DNA from: Himantopus leucocephalus
Lineage: Eukaryota > Chordata > Aves > Charadriiformes > Recurvirostridae
NCBI GenBank assembly: GCA_003993805.1
Contig: RSEF01000019.1
Location: forward strand, 4,077,285 to 4,141,284
Direction of reading: 5' to 3'
DNA: 64,000 nt
Part shown: piece after piece, positions 12,170 to 26,400 of the stretch
Layout of the letters: each line of letters opens with the position of its first letter
How positions within the stretch are numbered: the stretch's first letter is position 1
Translations under genes and position numbers: made by a program
The notes under the pieces: generated by a model
Told to the model about the DNA's origin: nothing
Seen by the model: only the letters and a program-made list of their open reading frames with translations
Database searches by the model: none

Positions 12170-12535
12170 AGCATCACATATTTATTGAAGCTGGAAGGCA
12201 CCTCTGGAGATAGTCTAGACCAAACCTCCCGCTCAGAGCAGCATTGGCTAGAGCAAGTTTCCCAGGACCATAGCCAGTTGGGTTTGGGATAGCTCCAGTG
12301 ATGGAAACTCCATGACCTATCTGGGCAACCCCTTCCAATATTAGACCACCATCACAGTGAAAAAGTTTAAATGTAATTTCCTGCATTTCAATTTGTGCCC
12401 ATGGCCTTTCATCTTGTCAACGGACACCACGGGGAAGAGTATGGATTTGTTGTACTCAGTCCCATCATCCAGGTCATTAGTGAAAATGTTAAACAGTATT
12501 GGCATTGTATTTTCACACAGAACACTCATATTTCA
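12170..12535 (-). mobile_element. CR1 LINE 3' region, antisense
   Basis: The plus strand reads as reversed CR1 3' sequence: GAAGCTGGAAGGCACCTCTG, AACTCCATGACCTATCTGGG, CCATGGCCTTTCATCTTGTC and CATCATCCAGGTCATTAGTG. These are stock phrases of avian CR1 copies. It lies tail-to-tail with the sense CR1 fragment just to the left. Confidence 0.8.
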
Positions 12536-14400
12536 GACAATCTGCACTGTTTTAACATTAGGGAAAATTCAAGGTATGTCCTTAGATAACTCATGCTGGC
12601 ACATTACCAAGGTAACAGAGGCAGAGGGGAATCAGATCTAAGGAAGTTTCTGGGATATATAGAACAGGCTACAGGGGGATCAGAAGCAAGCAGTTACTAA
12701 GAAAGAGGTCTGGAATAAACTTTTACCCACATTGCCTAGAAACATGCATAACCTTCACTGCTGCTGAATCACGGGGGTTTTTTGCTTTGTTTGTTTTTTT
12801 ACAGATAACCAGCCCCTGAAATAATTATTCCATTCTGGCTGGTGCTGGAATTTTGTGTCCAAGTTGGCATACCGTGTTTTAAGAAAAATATGCACAAATT
12901 TAAGGTAATCCTATAGAGAGCAAGAAGCATTAGAAGTGTAGAAAAGATCGCTGAGAGGAAAAGTTGGAAAAAGAATGTTGAAAAACAGAAAACTAAACAG
13001 CCTTCCAGTGTGCTAACGTTCATTACAAAGAGGATGCAAAGGATGAAATTGGCTTAATTTGCAGACAGAAAGATTTAGGTTAGATGGTAGGGGGAAAAAA
13101 TGCATGAAAATAAGGCTAGCTTTGGACTTGAGGCTACCTAGAAAGTTTAGACAGGTCAAAAAAACATTTCTAACAACGACCCTGCCTCCAAGCAGAACAA
13201 CAAGCTGGGGGAAGCTCATGAGAACCCTTCTCTGCCTTTTCTGACAGTGTATTTCAAAGGCTGCTCTACCCATTCACAAGGTTTCGGAAAGGTTTACAGG
13301 ATTAAACGTTTAAGAGTTAATAAAGCACATTATCAATTCTACACTGTTTCTTTGGTTTTTTCCCATCCAACTAGTAATTGTTTGTGAAAGGGCTGACACT
13401 AAAGAGCAACTGCCAGGGTTCATGCAAGTTCAATTCCCATCTGATCATTTTAATGATGCTTGGTGAGAATCTGTTTTTGTGGAATTAACCTCAGCTCGTT
13501 GTTGCCTTTAGTTATTTGAATCTTCATCCAAAACCCATAAGCACAGCTCTACGTCCCCAAATGAAAAAGGAGATTGAAATCAAATTGGGATTGATAAAGA
13601 TTCTTAAAACAAGCCTATCATATTTTCATTATATTTATCTGAATATTTGTCTTTCCCCCTTATAGAAGGGGAGGGTTACAGCTCCAAATTCTCTTGCATG
13701 ATGGTCCAAGAGCCCAAGGTGCAGAAGTCCAAATGACCAACAAGCTTGGTGGTGTTGCCCAACCCAGAAATCTCTTCAAGCAGTCTGTCATAGGCACATG
13801 TCTGCTGCACTGCCCTTCAAGTGCAGTAATTCTGGGGCAACAGACAAGAAAAAAGGGAGAATGGATTTTGAACAAAAAGTGCACCAATGAGGAAGGAGCA
13901 GCAGAACTGCAAAAATCCTGAAGGCAAATAGGTAGGGTCACATGGAACGTGAGGCTTTATATAGGCCATGAACCACTTCAGAGGGTCATGAGAGCTCTGG
14001 GTGGTTGAGAGCACTCTGGTGGTGCACGAACATTTGGCAGCTGCTGGAGGACCTCACAGCCTGCACCCTGGTTTGGTCCCCATCAGGAACTGGAGGGAAT
14101 CTGGACTGAATTTCAGGCAGAGCTGCTGGTTCAGCTTCCTCCAAAAAAGCTACCTTGGTTGCTCAAGGCAAGTAGGGGCAGTCAAATGATTTGCTTCTAA
14201 AATGTGCTGCTCCAAAACAAATTGCTCATCTAGACAAAGCCTAGCTCAAGCTAATCTGCACTACGGTGGTCCTATTTTGCATCCTCCCCACAGCTCCATC
14301 CTCCTGCCCCAACTGCCGCTGTTAAGGAGCAGCTATTCCTTAAGGAACGGGGAGCCTGCAGCAGGGCATGGTAACATGGCCAGCAGGAAAGTGGCCTCAC
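12536..14400. other. Intergenic sequence, nothing recognised
   Basis: No exon, RNA gene or clear repeat. Open frames here are short and lack motifs. Confidence 0.4.
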
Positions 14401-14660
14401 CAATATCCAAGCAAGGAAAGCCCAAAGGTGGCAGTCAGGTTCAAGAGTCCAGATCATCAGGCAAGTCTATCATGATGGGGCAGGTCCAAGATCAAGCTGA
14501 AAAGTCAAGCTGCAGGTCAAGGTCACATCCAGTGACAGTTCCCGGAGTCGGTGATTGCTAGGCAGGTCCACACTGATAGGGAAGGCCCAAGGAGTAGCGT
14601 AGGTCCAGGAGTGTGGCTCAAGAAAGGTTTGAAGTCCCCGGGCTGAGCTTAAATGGGGCT
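14401..14660. repeat. Degenerate GGTCCA-rich stretch
   Basis: The wording CAGGTCCAAG, CAGGTCAAGG, CAGGTCCACA and AGGTCCAGGA recurs at irregular spacing of 30-55 bp. It includes TCAAGGTCA (14517-14525), a perfect half-site for estrogen-related-receptor-type nuclear receptors. It could be an eroded repeat. Confidence 0.35.
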
Positions 14661-17204
14661 CTTGGGCCTACAAACAGCAGGGGTGGGTGGAGGTTCCAGG
14701 TAAGACTTGTCAAGGCCATTAAGGCCCATTAGTGCACTCAGGGCCCTCACAGTTGCAGACAGGCAAGAAAATTTAGAGAGCTGATGCGACTGAAGAGCAA
14801 GGATGTTTCTTCTCAGTCAGTACCTGATGTGTGTGTATGAGCTCTAGTGCTGACCTGAGGGAAGAAGGGAGGGGGTGCAGCCAGGGAAAGGGGAGAATGT
14901 GAAACTGCTCAGACTAGACTTCCATCAGCCTAAGATGCCACAGAGCTGCCCTTGAAGAAGTCATGTAGCGAGGCAGTAACAGATGAAAAAGGACCCATCA
15001 AAAAGTGTGCATACTTTGATGGAAAAATGTGACCTCATCTTTCAAGAGCATTATCCTCAAAGTTTTTGCCTACCAGCTTGCATGAGGAAAAATAAACCTC
15101 TCTAAATTGAAGGCTAAAGGTAAGCCTGTATGCCATTTTATCTAGTCTTCAGTCTCATGCTTTAAACAGTGCAAAAAACATAAGCAATGCCTGACATCTG
15201 ATGCCTGAGTGACTTCAGCTCATATTAATGGAACAGTCAGTACTCATTTGGTTGGGTATGCGGTTGTGTGGAGCTCATACAAGGTAGTATTAGACTCTAC
15301 ACGTGTATTTGCACCATGCAAGAGTATTTTCCAGACCCACCACTCAAGCGATTTCCAACTCAAGTCTGTAAATGAAACATCCATTTTGCAGCCCTCTCCC
15401 ATAAGCAGCTCCATTCTTTGCTGAGAAGTGCTGTCACTTGTTTGGGTCTGCATAAGAGCCTAAAGCAGAAGCTCATAAATCATCTTTTCTACTGTGCCAC
15501 TGAAAATCCTCTACCTCCATGACCTCCCATTGCCTAGCTACAACCCCATCCCATAAGCAGTGGTCATACACCTATGAAGAAAAACACATTGTGGGAAGAA
15601 AAAAGCCATCATGTAAGAACTGTGCTTGTACAGCAGAGTTCAGCTTCTGGAGATTAAGCCATGAGGTGGAAAAAGAGATCGTGTAGACTCTTGCATTGCA
15701 TGAAACTTTACTAGTCTCCAAAGCCCCGTCAAGCTGCAGGCCTTGTTGGGAGGGATGGGTCTGGGTGACCATGCGATTGTTCCAAATGTTACAAGAACAT
15801 ATGGCAAGAAGTGCTAAATCCCTCTCCACATCTTCAGCAAGATTCATGCAAGAAAGGGCCGAATTTTGCTTCTGGCTGTGTCTACTAATATTTTTAAGAG
15901 AGATAATTACTGGTAGATACAATTGGGAATCGCCTACTTATACTAGAAGAACATTGCTGTTACAGGAATATGCTCAGTGCTTCTGGACATAGCAGCACGG
16001 GGTGAGATTTATTATATCAACTTTGTGTCTGCTAAGAGCCTTCTCATTCCAGTTGTTCTGTATTACTGAAGTACACTGAGTGCAGGGTTTTGCTGGAACA
16101 ATGAAAAATGCAGGTGGGGATGAATGTCCCATCCCCGAGTCATGCAGATGCTAAAGCTTTTTAATGTAATTTCTGCCCTCATGGTGAGGGTAGAATTTGA
16201 CACCTTGCCCTCAAGTTCTTTTTCTACAAAGACGAAGATGGAAACAGAAAAGTGGCTTGTTACTTCCTCCCAGTGTCTGTGGGACTGTGGTGCCAACAAC
16301 ACTGATGCAAAAGGAAACCATTTTCATTAGTTGTTAAAACAGCAGAAGCTTGTTTTACTTTGGCTGCAACATCCTTCTGACTCCCACGCAGGAAGCATTC
16401 ATGCAATATTCCACATAGGCAGAATATGTCCAATTCCTAGAAGTCCAAATACAAGAAACTGTAGACCATTTTAGAAACTATGCTGATCTTGGATTATAAA
16501 AGTGAGAGGTAGTCTGCTTTCATGTGTAACCCTGGGCTACAGTTCCTGAGTTCTTTTCTTGCCTTTGTCCCTAGACTTTCGATGATCTTTGGCAAAACCC
16601 ATCCTTCCACTGTGTGCCTCACCTATGAAATAAGGCTACTGATCACCGGGTGAAAGACTAGGCATTACTGTTATTTCATGGACAATGTCCTACACATAAT
16701 AAAGGCACTTCTGAGGGGGGAAATTCATTATTACTGGTTTCTAAGTGTGCCTAGGTAAATTTTACTATGAGAAAAATAGCCACTATTCCACTATTTCTGT
16801 GCTTTTGCACCAAAGCAAATGAGTCAAGTGGCTTATGAAACTGGCCACATTACTGAGACGCAGAGGGTATATTGCATATTCACAAGAGCTTAAGATTGTT
16901 TTATTTACACTTTCATTGCTAGGGGCTGTGGAATGGAACAGAATTCTATTTACCAAATACTCTTCCTGGTGCAATAACTTAGAGGATTTCTCAATTAACA
17001 CATGGGCTTATGTATAAAAGACAAGAGGTTAAGCAACACTGCAGTGCCCAGTGGACCATCTGGTGAACATTAAGATTGTCAATAAATCACGAAAGCACCA
17101 GTTCATCAAGAAAATTCCATTTCAAACCACTGACAGAAAAAAAAAAGGATGGGAAAAAACTCACAAAATTGGTATTATAAAAACAGGAGCATTAAATAAC
17201 TTCA
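14661..17204. other. Intergenic sequence downstream of MYL10
   Basis: A weak MIR-like phrase lies around 16589-16650 (CTTTGGCAAAACCCATC, then CTATGAAATAAGG). No coding feature was seen up to the MYL10 polyadenylation site. Confidence 0.4.
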
Positions 17205-17343
17205 ATCTAATTTCAATTGTTTTATTGGTTCTCTTCTGACGACCACATGGCTTCACATACTGAACGTTTAGCTCTTTGTCTTGCACACACAACCATTATG
17301 AAATAACTTGCTGCATCATGACAGGAGAAGCTCATCTCTCCTC
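17205..17343 (-). other. MYL10: MYL10 3' untranslated region
   Basis: This is the sequence after the TAA stop down to the expected cleavage point, 10-30 nt past the AATAAA at 17226-17221. No other polyadenylation signal lies between the stop and that motif. The 3' boundary is estimated. Confidence 0.6.
17221..17226 (-). terminator. MYL10: MYL10 polyadenylation signal AATAAA
   Basis: A canonical AATAAA on the minus strand lies about 118 nt after the stop codon. The position and short 3' UTR suit a compact muscle light-chain mRNA of roughly 690 nt. Confidence 0.7.
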
Positions 17344-17442
17344 TTAGTCTTTCTCCTCACCATGGGTGATAACGTAACAGAGGTTCTTATAGTCAAGATT
17401 ACCAGAGACATCTGGAGGGAAAGCAGCAAACATCTGGTTGAT
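17344..17442 (-). CDS. MYL10: MYL10 exon 7: EF-hand 4, C-terminus and stop
   Basis: The exon encodes residues 134-165, reading [19 protein letters not shown] then [13 protein letters not shown], followed by a TAA stop at 17346-17344. The acceptor is TTGGCAG, next to a pyrimidine-rich stretch. MFAAFPPDV and the THGEEKD end are hallmarks of cardiac-type regulatory light chains. The 3' UTR begins at 17343. Confidence 0.95.
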   Translation of the reverse strand: MNQMFAAFPPDVSGNLDYKNLCYVITHGEEKD

Positions 17443-20400
17443 CTGCCAAGCAAACAGGAGATAAGTGTTACAAACATAGGACTGCGAGACAGCAACATGT
17501 ACTGCTTTTCATTTTCAACCCAGTTCAGCTCCATTCTGCCTTGATCCATTAACCGCTATGCAAAATATTTCCTTAGCTTCAGTAAAATTGAAACAGGAAT
17601 TAGGGCACAACTAGTTAATACAGTCCTGCTAGAATCCCAACAAGTTCCCTGTCAAAAAGAGCTCCACGTAAGTCTTGGCCAAATAATGTACTACAGTCTG
17701 CACTCCATTCTGTTCATGCCATGAACCAATTCCACTCAATCTCCTCTTCTGAAAATAAAGTCCCTCTAAATTCCTCCCAGCCAGCAGAATCCATGTTCAG
17801 TCTCACACAAACCACAAACTCAGTACCTCATTTCAGAACTCATTTCAGATTTCAAACAAAATAACTCCCACAGAAATGGAAAACAGATCACAGTCCCCAC
17901 CCAAACCCACTTGAACTCTAGTAAATTCATTGCCCAGCTCACCATAGGAAAGAACAGCAAGAGATAGGCCACGCTTACACTTGGATGGAGGTCCAAAGAA
18001 TCTGTTTGACTTTGATTTAGCCATGGAGCTATTCAGAAGAGATGCTTTGAATTGTTCCTAATTGCTAGAGTTGGCATCAACCCTCTCTCAGTCAGGATTT
18101 CAGCTGAATTCATGTATTTAAAGAGGGGCAAATACTTATTGCCGAATAGTAGCTGGAGATAGATTCCTGTTTTAAGTAAAGAAGAAGGACCTTACCTCTT
18201 CTTGACTGAACCGGTCTGCCTGTGTCATAAGCATTTCTTTGATGCTGTTCAAATAAAATGAAATAACATGATTAAAGGGTGATAATGGCACATGACAATT
18301 CAGATGGCAAGATCCCTCCTGAAGTTGCATGAAAGAAAATCTGTGTGACCGCATAAATTAGAGCTGTTAATCCTTACATGATATTGTAAGAGATTTTCTG
18401 TGGGCACCCATCAGTGTCAATGCCTCGCTCTGCCAACTTATTTTGCTTTTGTGACATTTTATAGAGGTTTAAAATTGTTTAAGGTTATTACTCTAATTGA
18501 AATACAGCAATTTTGTATGCTTATCTTAACCTAAAATGGTAGGTTTTCTCACTTGCTCTTTAGAGTTTGGAACACTTAACAAAACCAGAAGAGAATATTT
18601 TCTGTAAAATCTGAGGATGAAAGGAACAGAGCATGAAATGAGAAAAAGGACTTGAAAGAGAACTCCAACAGCTATCCCGAATCATCATCTGAGAATCCCT
18701 TTATTTGCATGCAGTCATTCCCAGAGGAGACTGTGAAACTGCATGAGACCTGTTGTATTTCACGGTACAATGTCTTGATCTGGAGTTACAGCACTGTAAC
18801 AAGGAGCTTATCCCACACACAATCTGCATCCTATGCAATTACATCAAAGAGAATATTTTGGGGACAGACTCTCAGCTGATTTACCCTCTGTTTTCAAACC
18901 CATTGTGGGAAGTCAGTTGAGCATGTAATTTTTTTACCTAAGTTTATAGGTGACTAGAACTGCCAGGAAGAATGATTACTATTTATAGTCTAACCCCTTT
19001 AGATAAAATGTCTTTATGTTTCACCGAGGTACTCATGTGCTGAGGTCAGTACCTGCACAATGTGCTAGAACATCCACCAGTACGAACCCAGTTATATCAC
19101 ATAAACATCCCTTTCACTTGCACTAATAATATCCCCTTCCTGTAGAATTCCTATATTAATCTCAAAGAGTTTGCATTCACACTGAAGAGGCAGAGTCTCC
19201 TTTTGTTACTGCCAAAGGTATTTATACATTACCAGGATTCTTTATAGATCAGTAAAACAGACTATGAACTTGTGATAGCAGCTGAGCAGTCTGTTGTACA
19301 AAAACAAAAGCTGAAACAAGTATAGACATCTGTTTTAGTTTGTAGGTTTTTTTAAAAAGGCTGCTTTTCTGAAGAACTTGTTGTGGGGAGAGCAATAGCT
19401 CTTCTGGAAACAGCCCTTTCTGCTTTTTAAAATGAATATTTAAAACTAACTATTTATAATAGCAATCATGCCTGCACAGGAACACTTCTATATGAGCAAA
19501 ATTCACCTACTGTCGATGCAGATGTTCAGGCAAAATAGTAAAGCTTCCCTTTCTGCTCCCATACACCATGCGTCTTGAGTGAAGAAAGTGTAGGTTTGAT
19601 GGCAAAGCTACAACTGTACTTCCTCATATCTCCGACACACATATTTTTTTCCAGTAAAAGGCTACAACAAAGACATCTCCCAATTTGCATAAGAGGCATA
19701 TACACTTCTGAATCTCTTTCTTGTTGATGTGAAGTGCTCATTTGGAAGGACAGAAAGGGAAAACTGAAAAAAGAAGTTTCTGGGTAATGAATAAGGATCT
19801 TACCCACGAGGACAAGAGTGAAAATATCCATGCAAGTTTTGGGAAACACTCTGAAGTCACAGACAGAGCTTAAGCTATTGTAAATATTTTTCCTGCATTG
19901 CTTTACCATTCTCTTTACTTAGGAAAGTCTTTCTTCATCTCTTTCTCTCATATTGCTCTTTCTGTTTGCTTACCCTGGCCATTTGTTATGTGACTGCATT
20001 TTTTGAAGTGGAATTCTCAAATGAGCAGTGGGTGCAAGAGTAGAGAGATCATTCTCATGAGCATAAATTGATTATTGGATATGTGTGCACTGGGGCAAAC
20101 GGCATTAGCAGATGTAAATAGGAAGTGTGATATAGGAAGGAGCTTGGTGAATAGAAGGAAGCACTTACAGCAATTTTGTCAGATGTCACAAATAAACTTC
20201 ATCACAAACAGGTCTGAATGAAAAAGAGATCTGGGCACTATGTGTCTTCTATTCACATGCTTAAAGTATTTAGGGGAAAATAAAAGACCAAATATCTAAT
20301 TATAATCTTCTGATGCACAGCCCGGTAGGCTCTGGCACACTTATAAGGAAGAAGGACTGAGTCAAGGATCTATGCACATTTTCCATTATTTATTTTATAA

Positions 20401-23400
20401 GGAAACGAACACTCACAATTTCCAAAGCTAGAGATTATGCACTTTTTTCTTTGTGTATCTTGGTTTTTTTTTTTTAAAGACTGTATGTGTCTCAAAAAAA
20501 AAAAAAAACCAAAATCAAAGTCTTCTGGGCAAAAAAGAATATCCATTTGCCTTGACGTAGGTGTCTAAATGTTATCTCTTGTCCTGGCTGACATCAGTTC
20601 CTTCTAGTTACAAATACTTTGTTGCATTCTTATATTTTCAAAACCTTTTTTTAAATTATCTGTGAAATCTGTGGGACATTTTCATTTTCCACTGGGATTG
20701 CCCTTTCTACAGTGCTCTCCTGGAGAAAACCAGGTGAGTTGAAATGAGCAGTGCTCTACAACTATGATGAGAAACATCACTAGCTCAGCCAAACTAATCT
20801 CCAAAGGTCCAGAATGCATGTAAACTCCCTGGGTCCATTTTCATCTGGAACAAATCTGAAAAGTTTTGTTGGCATCAGCATTAGACACAGTTGATGTTGG
20901 CCTGACTCACTTTGTCCAGTGAATGGCATTTAGGGCTGAATCATCTAACCTTTCCAAAAGCTACGCCAGTTTACACCAGCTGAGAATCTGACCTAAAGCA
21001 TTTTCCCTTTTTGACATCATGCTATAGGAAGGGTTTTATGTGTGGTATAATGATGCAGACAAACAAAGTCTGTCATTGAATTTGGAAGTAAGTTATAAAC
21101 TCCTGGAGCTTCTGGAAAGGTTAGAAGACTCCGTCCCAGCTACCATCAGATGGACTAAGTGAGTCATTTCCAGACTAGAGGTGAAAGCACGCAGAGGGAA
21201 GAGACATAAAAATCCCCAGAAGGATGTTAACTGCATGAACATAAAAAGAAGTTCTGATTAAAAGGTCAACATGGCTGGCTTTGGAGGGAAACGTTCCAGG
21301 ATTTTTTAATATGGAGAAATATTATTTATTAACAGTAACTGTCATATTGAAATGGCTGTATGAGCCAACATAAAAATTATTTCAAAACCTTCAAATGTCT
21401 AAATTTTGGAAGCATATGAATAGAAGTTAAACCTCAAAGACATTCACGGAATTGATTTAATGGTTTGTTCTGTAATGATCAACATTACCCTCGGGTCTAA
21501 TAAGTAAACATTATGCTCTGTTGTGGTGATGAACTAAAACAATTGTCTAATGTTAGCAGTGCAGTGGGGGTGGGGAAAAGGTTGACCTTTTCCATCAAGG
21601 AAAAATAAAAGTATTTCTCTCTCATCTTAATTTTGGAGTGTGATACTGCATTCCTAATTTGCCCCAAACTCCAACTGCCTTCCAGCATCCAAGGAATGTA
21701 GAACTGGACACAGGGTGGCAAGCTGCAGATTTTGTATGCAGTATATTGTTACAGATAGTGGTGGGAAATATAACATTTCAGGGGTTTGTATTATCAGAAG
21801 GTTGTATTTCATGGTTGTGATTTCACTACCGTGTGATCTGGCCTATTTGGCAACAGGCTACGTTTTATTCTGATTGTTTGAGTCCCTTCTGATGTATCTC
21901 TCTGACTGTTCTTCCCAAGCTGTTTGGATAATGTTAACTCCAAAACAATCAGGACAACTGCTAACCCTCTGTTCCTTCTGATTGTTTGCTCCATCCCCTT
22001 GTGTTTTAATAAATTTAGAAGTTCTTTAGTGAAAAGAATGTCTCCCTGCTTTTATTTTGCATATTGCTTACCATAATAGGACTCTCATGCCCACTAGGCA
22101 TTACCACTGTCACAGAAAAGCATATTGGTAACGGAAGGAAATACTGTATGTGAATTTTGTGTTTTCAACTAACTTTCACGAGACATCAGTAATTGCAGAT
22201 AATGTCATAGAAAACTTCACCTCAGATGTTCTAGTAACAGGTTTAGTTTTCATTTATCATATCCCAATATTAGCAGAATTCCTTGATGCAAATACAATTT
22301 TGTAGCTCACGATTCCCTAATAAACTTCCTATGCATATTATGCTTTATAATTTCTACCTGAAATGGCTGTGGCAGTAAAAGTATAGACCCCAAATTCACC
22401 GAGGCATATAAGCATATGCATAAATCTAGGCACATGAAGCGTTTCACTGGAGCCATAGGTCAGACCTCCTCATCCACTGCCCTGATTTGATGTCCTTTAT
22501 CTTATTTACCTGAAGGCCTGCTTACACCATTCTGGCAGTGCAATGACGATTTACATTTGGGCAATTAGCACTTAAAGTCCCTTTACCCTGCTTTGTTGGT
22601 ATCACAGGTTATGAATACAAATTATGTCCTGCCTCCTTATTTAAAAAATAGCCATATTGACAGTAATTGCCATATTATCAATAGTATGGCTCCCGCCCTA
22701 TCTAGTGGAAATTTATAGCAAATTATTGTCTAGAAGCAGAAGGCTCAAACAGTAAACACATAACAAGGAAAATGTCCTCATTAAAACCATGTCCCAGAGT
22801 TAATGAAATTGATCACTTTTTTAAAAAGGGGACTAGCTTTCCCCTTTTAGTCAAGCACTCCGAGAGTTAGGCACCAGACGTTCATTTTAATTTTACATAT
22901 GGAGTTAATCTACAAAGAGTCATGTGTTGATTTATATCCAGGCCTTCAAAAAAGGCTATCTAATGGCCTACATGTGATTGTATTTCCATTGCCTCTTGCA
23001 ATGTCTGAAGACAATAACATCTCTTTTTGGTATACAAACACATTCATACAATAGTCCAGACTTTTAACTCTGGCTTACAAAGCTAAATGTTTCCCTGCCT
23101 GACAGTTCCTCTGTCTCTTAAAATACTGTGAAAAATATTGCTTTTAAGCAGTTCTTTAAACCTGTGCAATTATTATTATTATTGTTATTATTATTCTTTT
23201 TAAAGGATTTGAAATAAACTTACTAGTCTGCCTTTATGTGGCCTTTTCCTTCTGGGTCGAAAATCTTAAAAGCATTCAGAATGGTTTCTTCTGGGTCCGT
23301 GCCTAAAATTAATGAAATATAATTTAGAAGCCTGGATGTATTTTTCTAGCTGCCGAAAACTTGCTAAGTAATTGCATTCACTTGAAAACAGTGCAAAATG

Positions 23401-26400
23401 GAGAATTCTGCAGTTGTAGGTTTGAAGACAAAGGTTCCTTAAGTCGGCAGCATTTGTCATGTCAGATAAACAATAGAGGTGAATAGTTCAATGCTCAGAA
23501 GCTTAAAAATAATAACTCATATCTATTCTATGTCTGCAGGAGAGAAAACTTCCAGGAACTGGTCTCCAATATCAGTACCCAGAGGATTAGTGGCTTTCAG
23601 AAATGAAAATATAACAAACTGTTTCCATCACTGGCTTCCTTTAATCTTGTACTGTACGTTCCTTGTAAAAACACTTTTTGATGTTACTTGTTCTTCACTA
23701 TATAGAGAAGAGGTTATTTCCCTCACTAAAGGAAATGAAGCTCATCATAAAATCAGAATGTCAATGGAATGCAATGGAAACAGGATGATCAATGTAAAAT
23801 GGTGATTTGCACTTACGTTCTGTAGTGCACTTCCGCTTAAGTATCTCTTCATTAAGTGTTACTTATAGAAACAGCATGGTTTAAAGCACTAGGCTGTGGC
23901 TCCAAGATTTTGCTTCTGCTCTTAGCTGGGCCACAGACTTTTGGTATGACTTTAATTTCCTTGCTGCTCTGTTCCCAGCAGTAAAATGATAGTAATAGTC
24001 TTCCTTTTCTTCCATCCTTTATCTGTCCCATCTATTTACACTGGAAAAAATTTGGGTCAGGGACTAGCTTTCACAGTGCCTTAATCTTGGCTGGGGTTTC
24101 TGACTGTTCTGTAATACTGCAGATTCTGAGTATACTCACTTACAGTCAGTTTCAACCCACACCAAAGGATACGCTATATACTCTCTTTCTGACTATTCTC
24201 CGGTATTTCAAAACATTACAGTAGTCTATATAATACAAATTACTATTTATAATTGTAGGAAACCAAATTTACAAGCAGGTGGACTGACCTATGGACAAAT
24301 GAAGCTACTTGGGATCCTGAAATGTTGAAAGTGTGATTAAAAAAGGGTAATAACATGAAGAATTGCAGTTTCACAGTTCGTTTCACAGTTTGGCAGAGAT
24401 AGAATGAGAATAGAACCCAGTCAAGGTTCCTTGCTCTAATGACTGCATACACTCCTGATGCCTTCTTAGTTTTCTTTGTTTAAAAGGTTTCACAAGGATT
24501 AGTAGTAGTATCCTAGTGGATATAATAGTGAATAAATCTAAGGCTACATGGCCTCCTTCTTGCCGCACACCGGTCATGTGTATTTTTTTGCCAAGCTGAA
24601 GGCAATGTATTCAAACTGCAGTTAATATATGATCAATACAAACAGCATTGGTATATAATGAGTGTTTTGATTGTCCCATGAAGAGAAACATCTTCCAGCT
24701 CCAAGGAAAGGTCTGCATTTTAAGTAGTCACCACTATGTGGGGGATTTTTTTTTTCCTTACTGTGTTTTACATCTTCTAGTCTGTCATACCCTTGGACTT
24801 TGGCTTTGAAGAGAAGCAATGCAGCAGGCATTCTTTATTGATTAGCTGGTAAATAAAGTGGTTTCTTTGATGTGCGGCATCTCTGTTTTCTGTACAAATT
24901 GTATTATTCTGACTCCCTGTAGAAACAGCTCCATGTGGTTGGCATTAACATAAACCGAGTTTTGTTAGCTGTTCATCTGGCATCATAATCTCAATATACA
25001 ACGCTAAAGCTCATCCCAAAAATCCCAGCTTCCCCTTTATGACAGAAATCAATTATAGCACAACAAATTTTACTTAGAAAGCACCTTTCACCAAATTCTC
25101 TGAGTGGTACTTAGCTAATAAAGAGTGTTGCAAAATTGCCATATCCACTTCCTCTAGCCCTTTCTCCCTTTCTAATTGCACTACAAAGGCTCTTCATCCC
25201 AATTAGTTTTGATTGGGAATGTGCAGTCTTTTGGCTCTGCTTCCTTTGCATGACAAACCCAACCAGAAGGGCATGACAAGCACAGCTGTGATTTTCCCTT
25301 CACCAAATGGAAATTAAAAAAACCCTCCTCCTCTGCTAGTAGCCAACAGGAAACCTGCAGACAAGAGGGGTATGCTTTACCATTCACCTTCCTGTGCTGG
25401 CTCTGGTTTTAGGCCACACAACCGGCAGGGCCAGACTCTTTGCCAGCTTCAGCAATCGTAAGAGACAAAAGGGAAGAGGGGAAAGGAAGAAGAGCTCATT
25501 TCCATGCTCTATGTGATCATAAGCATCACAAACAGACAGGAATGGGTAGCTGGGCACCCCACAAGAAATAGTCACATGTCCCAGAAGGAAGATTATGGAG
25601 AAGGGCACTACCTACTCTGCAAGGTGACATCTGGAATGTAAAAGCGTCGGTACTACTGTCATCAAGACAGATCAATGTCTGGGTAGTAAAATCCCCTTTC
25701 TCAGTGTCACTCTACAGCCTTCCTCATCACCTCTTATGCTTCGCAGACATGCTGTGCTCCTTAGCAATACTGTATTTCTTTGAGGACTAGCTACATTAAT
25801 TCTTTCTTTCAGACCTCTCTATTTTCTACTCCAAGCGTAGAAAGCCATTCACTGAAATTGTGCTCAGCAATATAAAGCCAGAGTCCAGCAGCAATACAAT
25901 AAATGTTTTTAACAAGATGGGATCAGATTTTTCCATTTTTCTGTTCATTAGTTATTACAACAAACTTCTGGAATGTGCTTGGCTAAGATCAACCTTACTG
26001 TGAAGGTCAAGGCTTTCACCTAACGCATGTCTAACGCATATAGGAAGATGACTAGAGGTTTCTCTTGGCCTCACACTCCCTCTCGTGCAGTTTCTAGCCA
26101 TTAACAGTATAAGAGATATGACTAAACTACTAGCTCCTCCAACAAATTTAGTACTCACATTTTCTGAACTCCCTACAGTGATCCCTATATATTCTGTGGC
26201 AATGAGCAAAATCCCTTCCCTTTACCATTGAAATTCCACTGAGATTAAATTATTCCAATTTATTCACTCCATGAAGACTTATTCAGCAAAATCTTCATCC
26301 AACGCCAAAATCACTATTAACCTCAAGCGAAAGCAAGGCTGGGCCACTGCGTTACAACTGATACAGAAAACGAGGGAAGGCCATGTTGCTCCTTCATGCC

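Larger units (their letters stand above)
18245..23223 (-). other. MYL10: MYL10 intron 5 (5.0 kb)
   Basis: Non-coding. It includes poly(T) and poly(A) runs near 20463-20510, a relic of a dispersed repeat at 20930-20997, and a TTA triplet repeat beside exon 5. Nothing else stands out. Confidence 0.85.
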
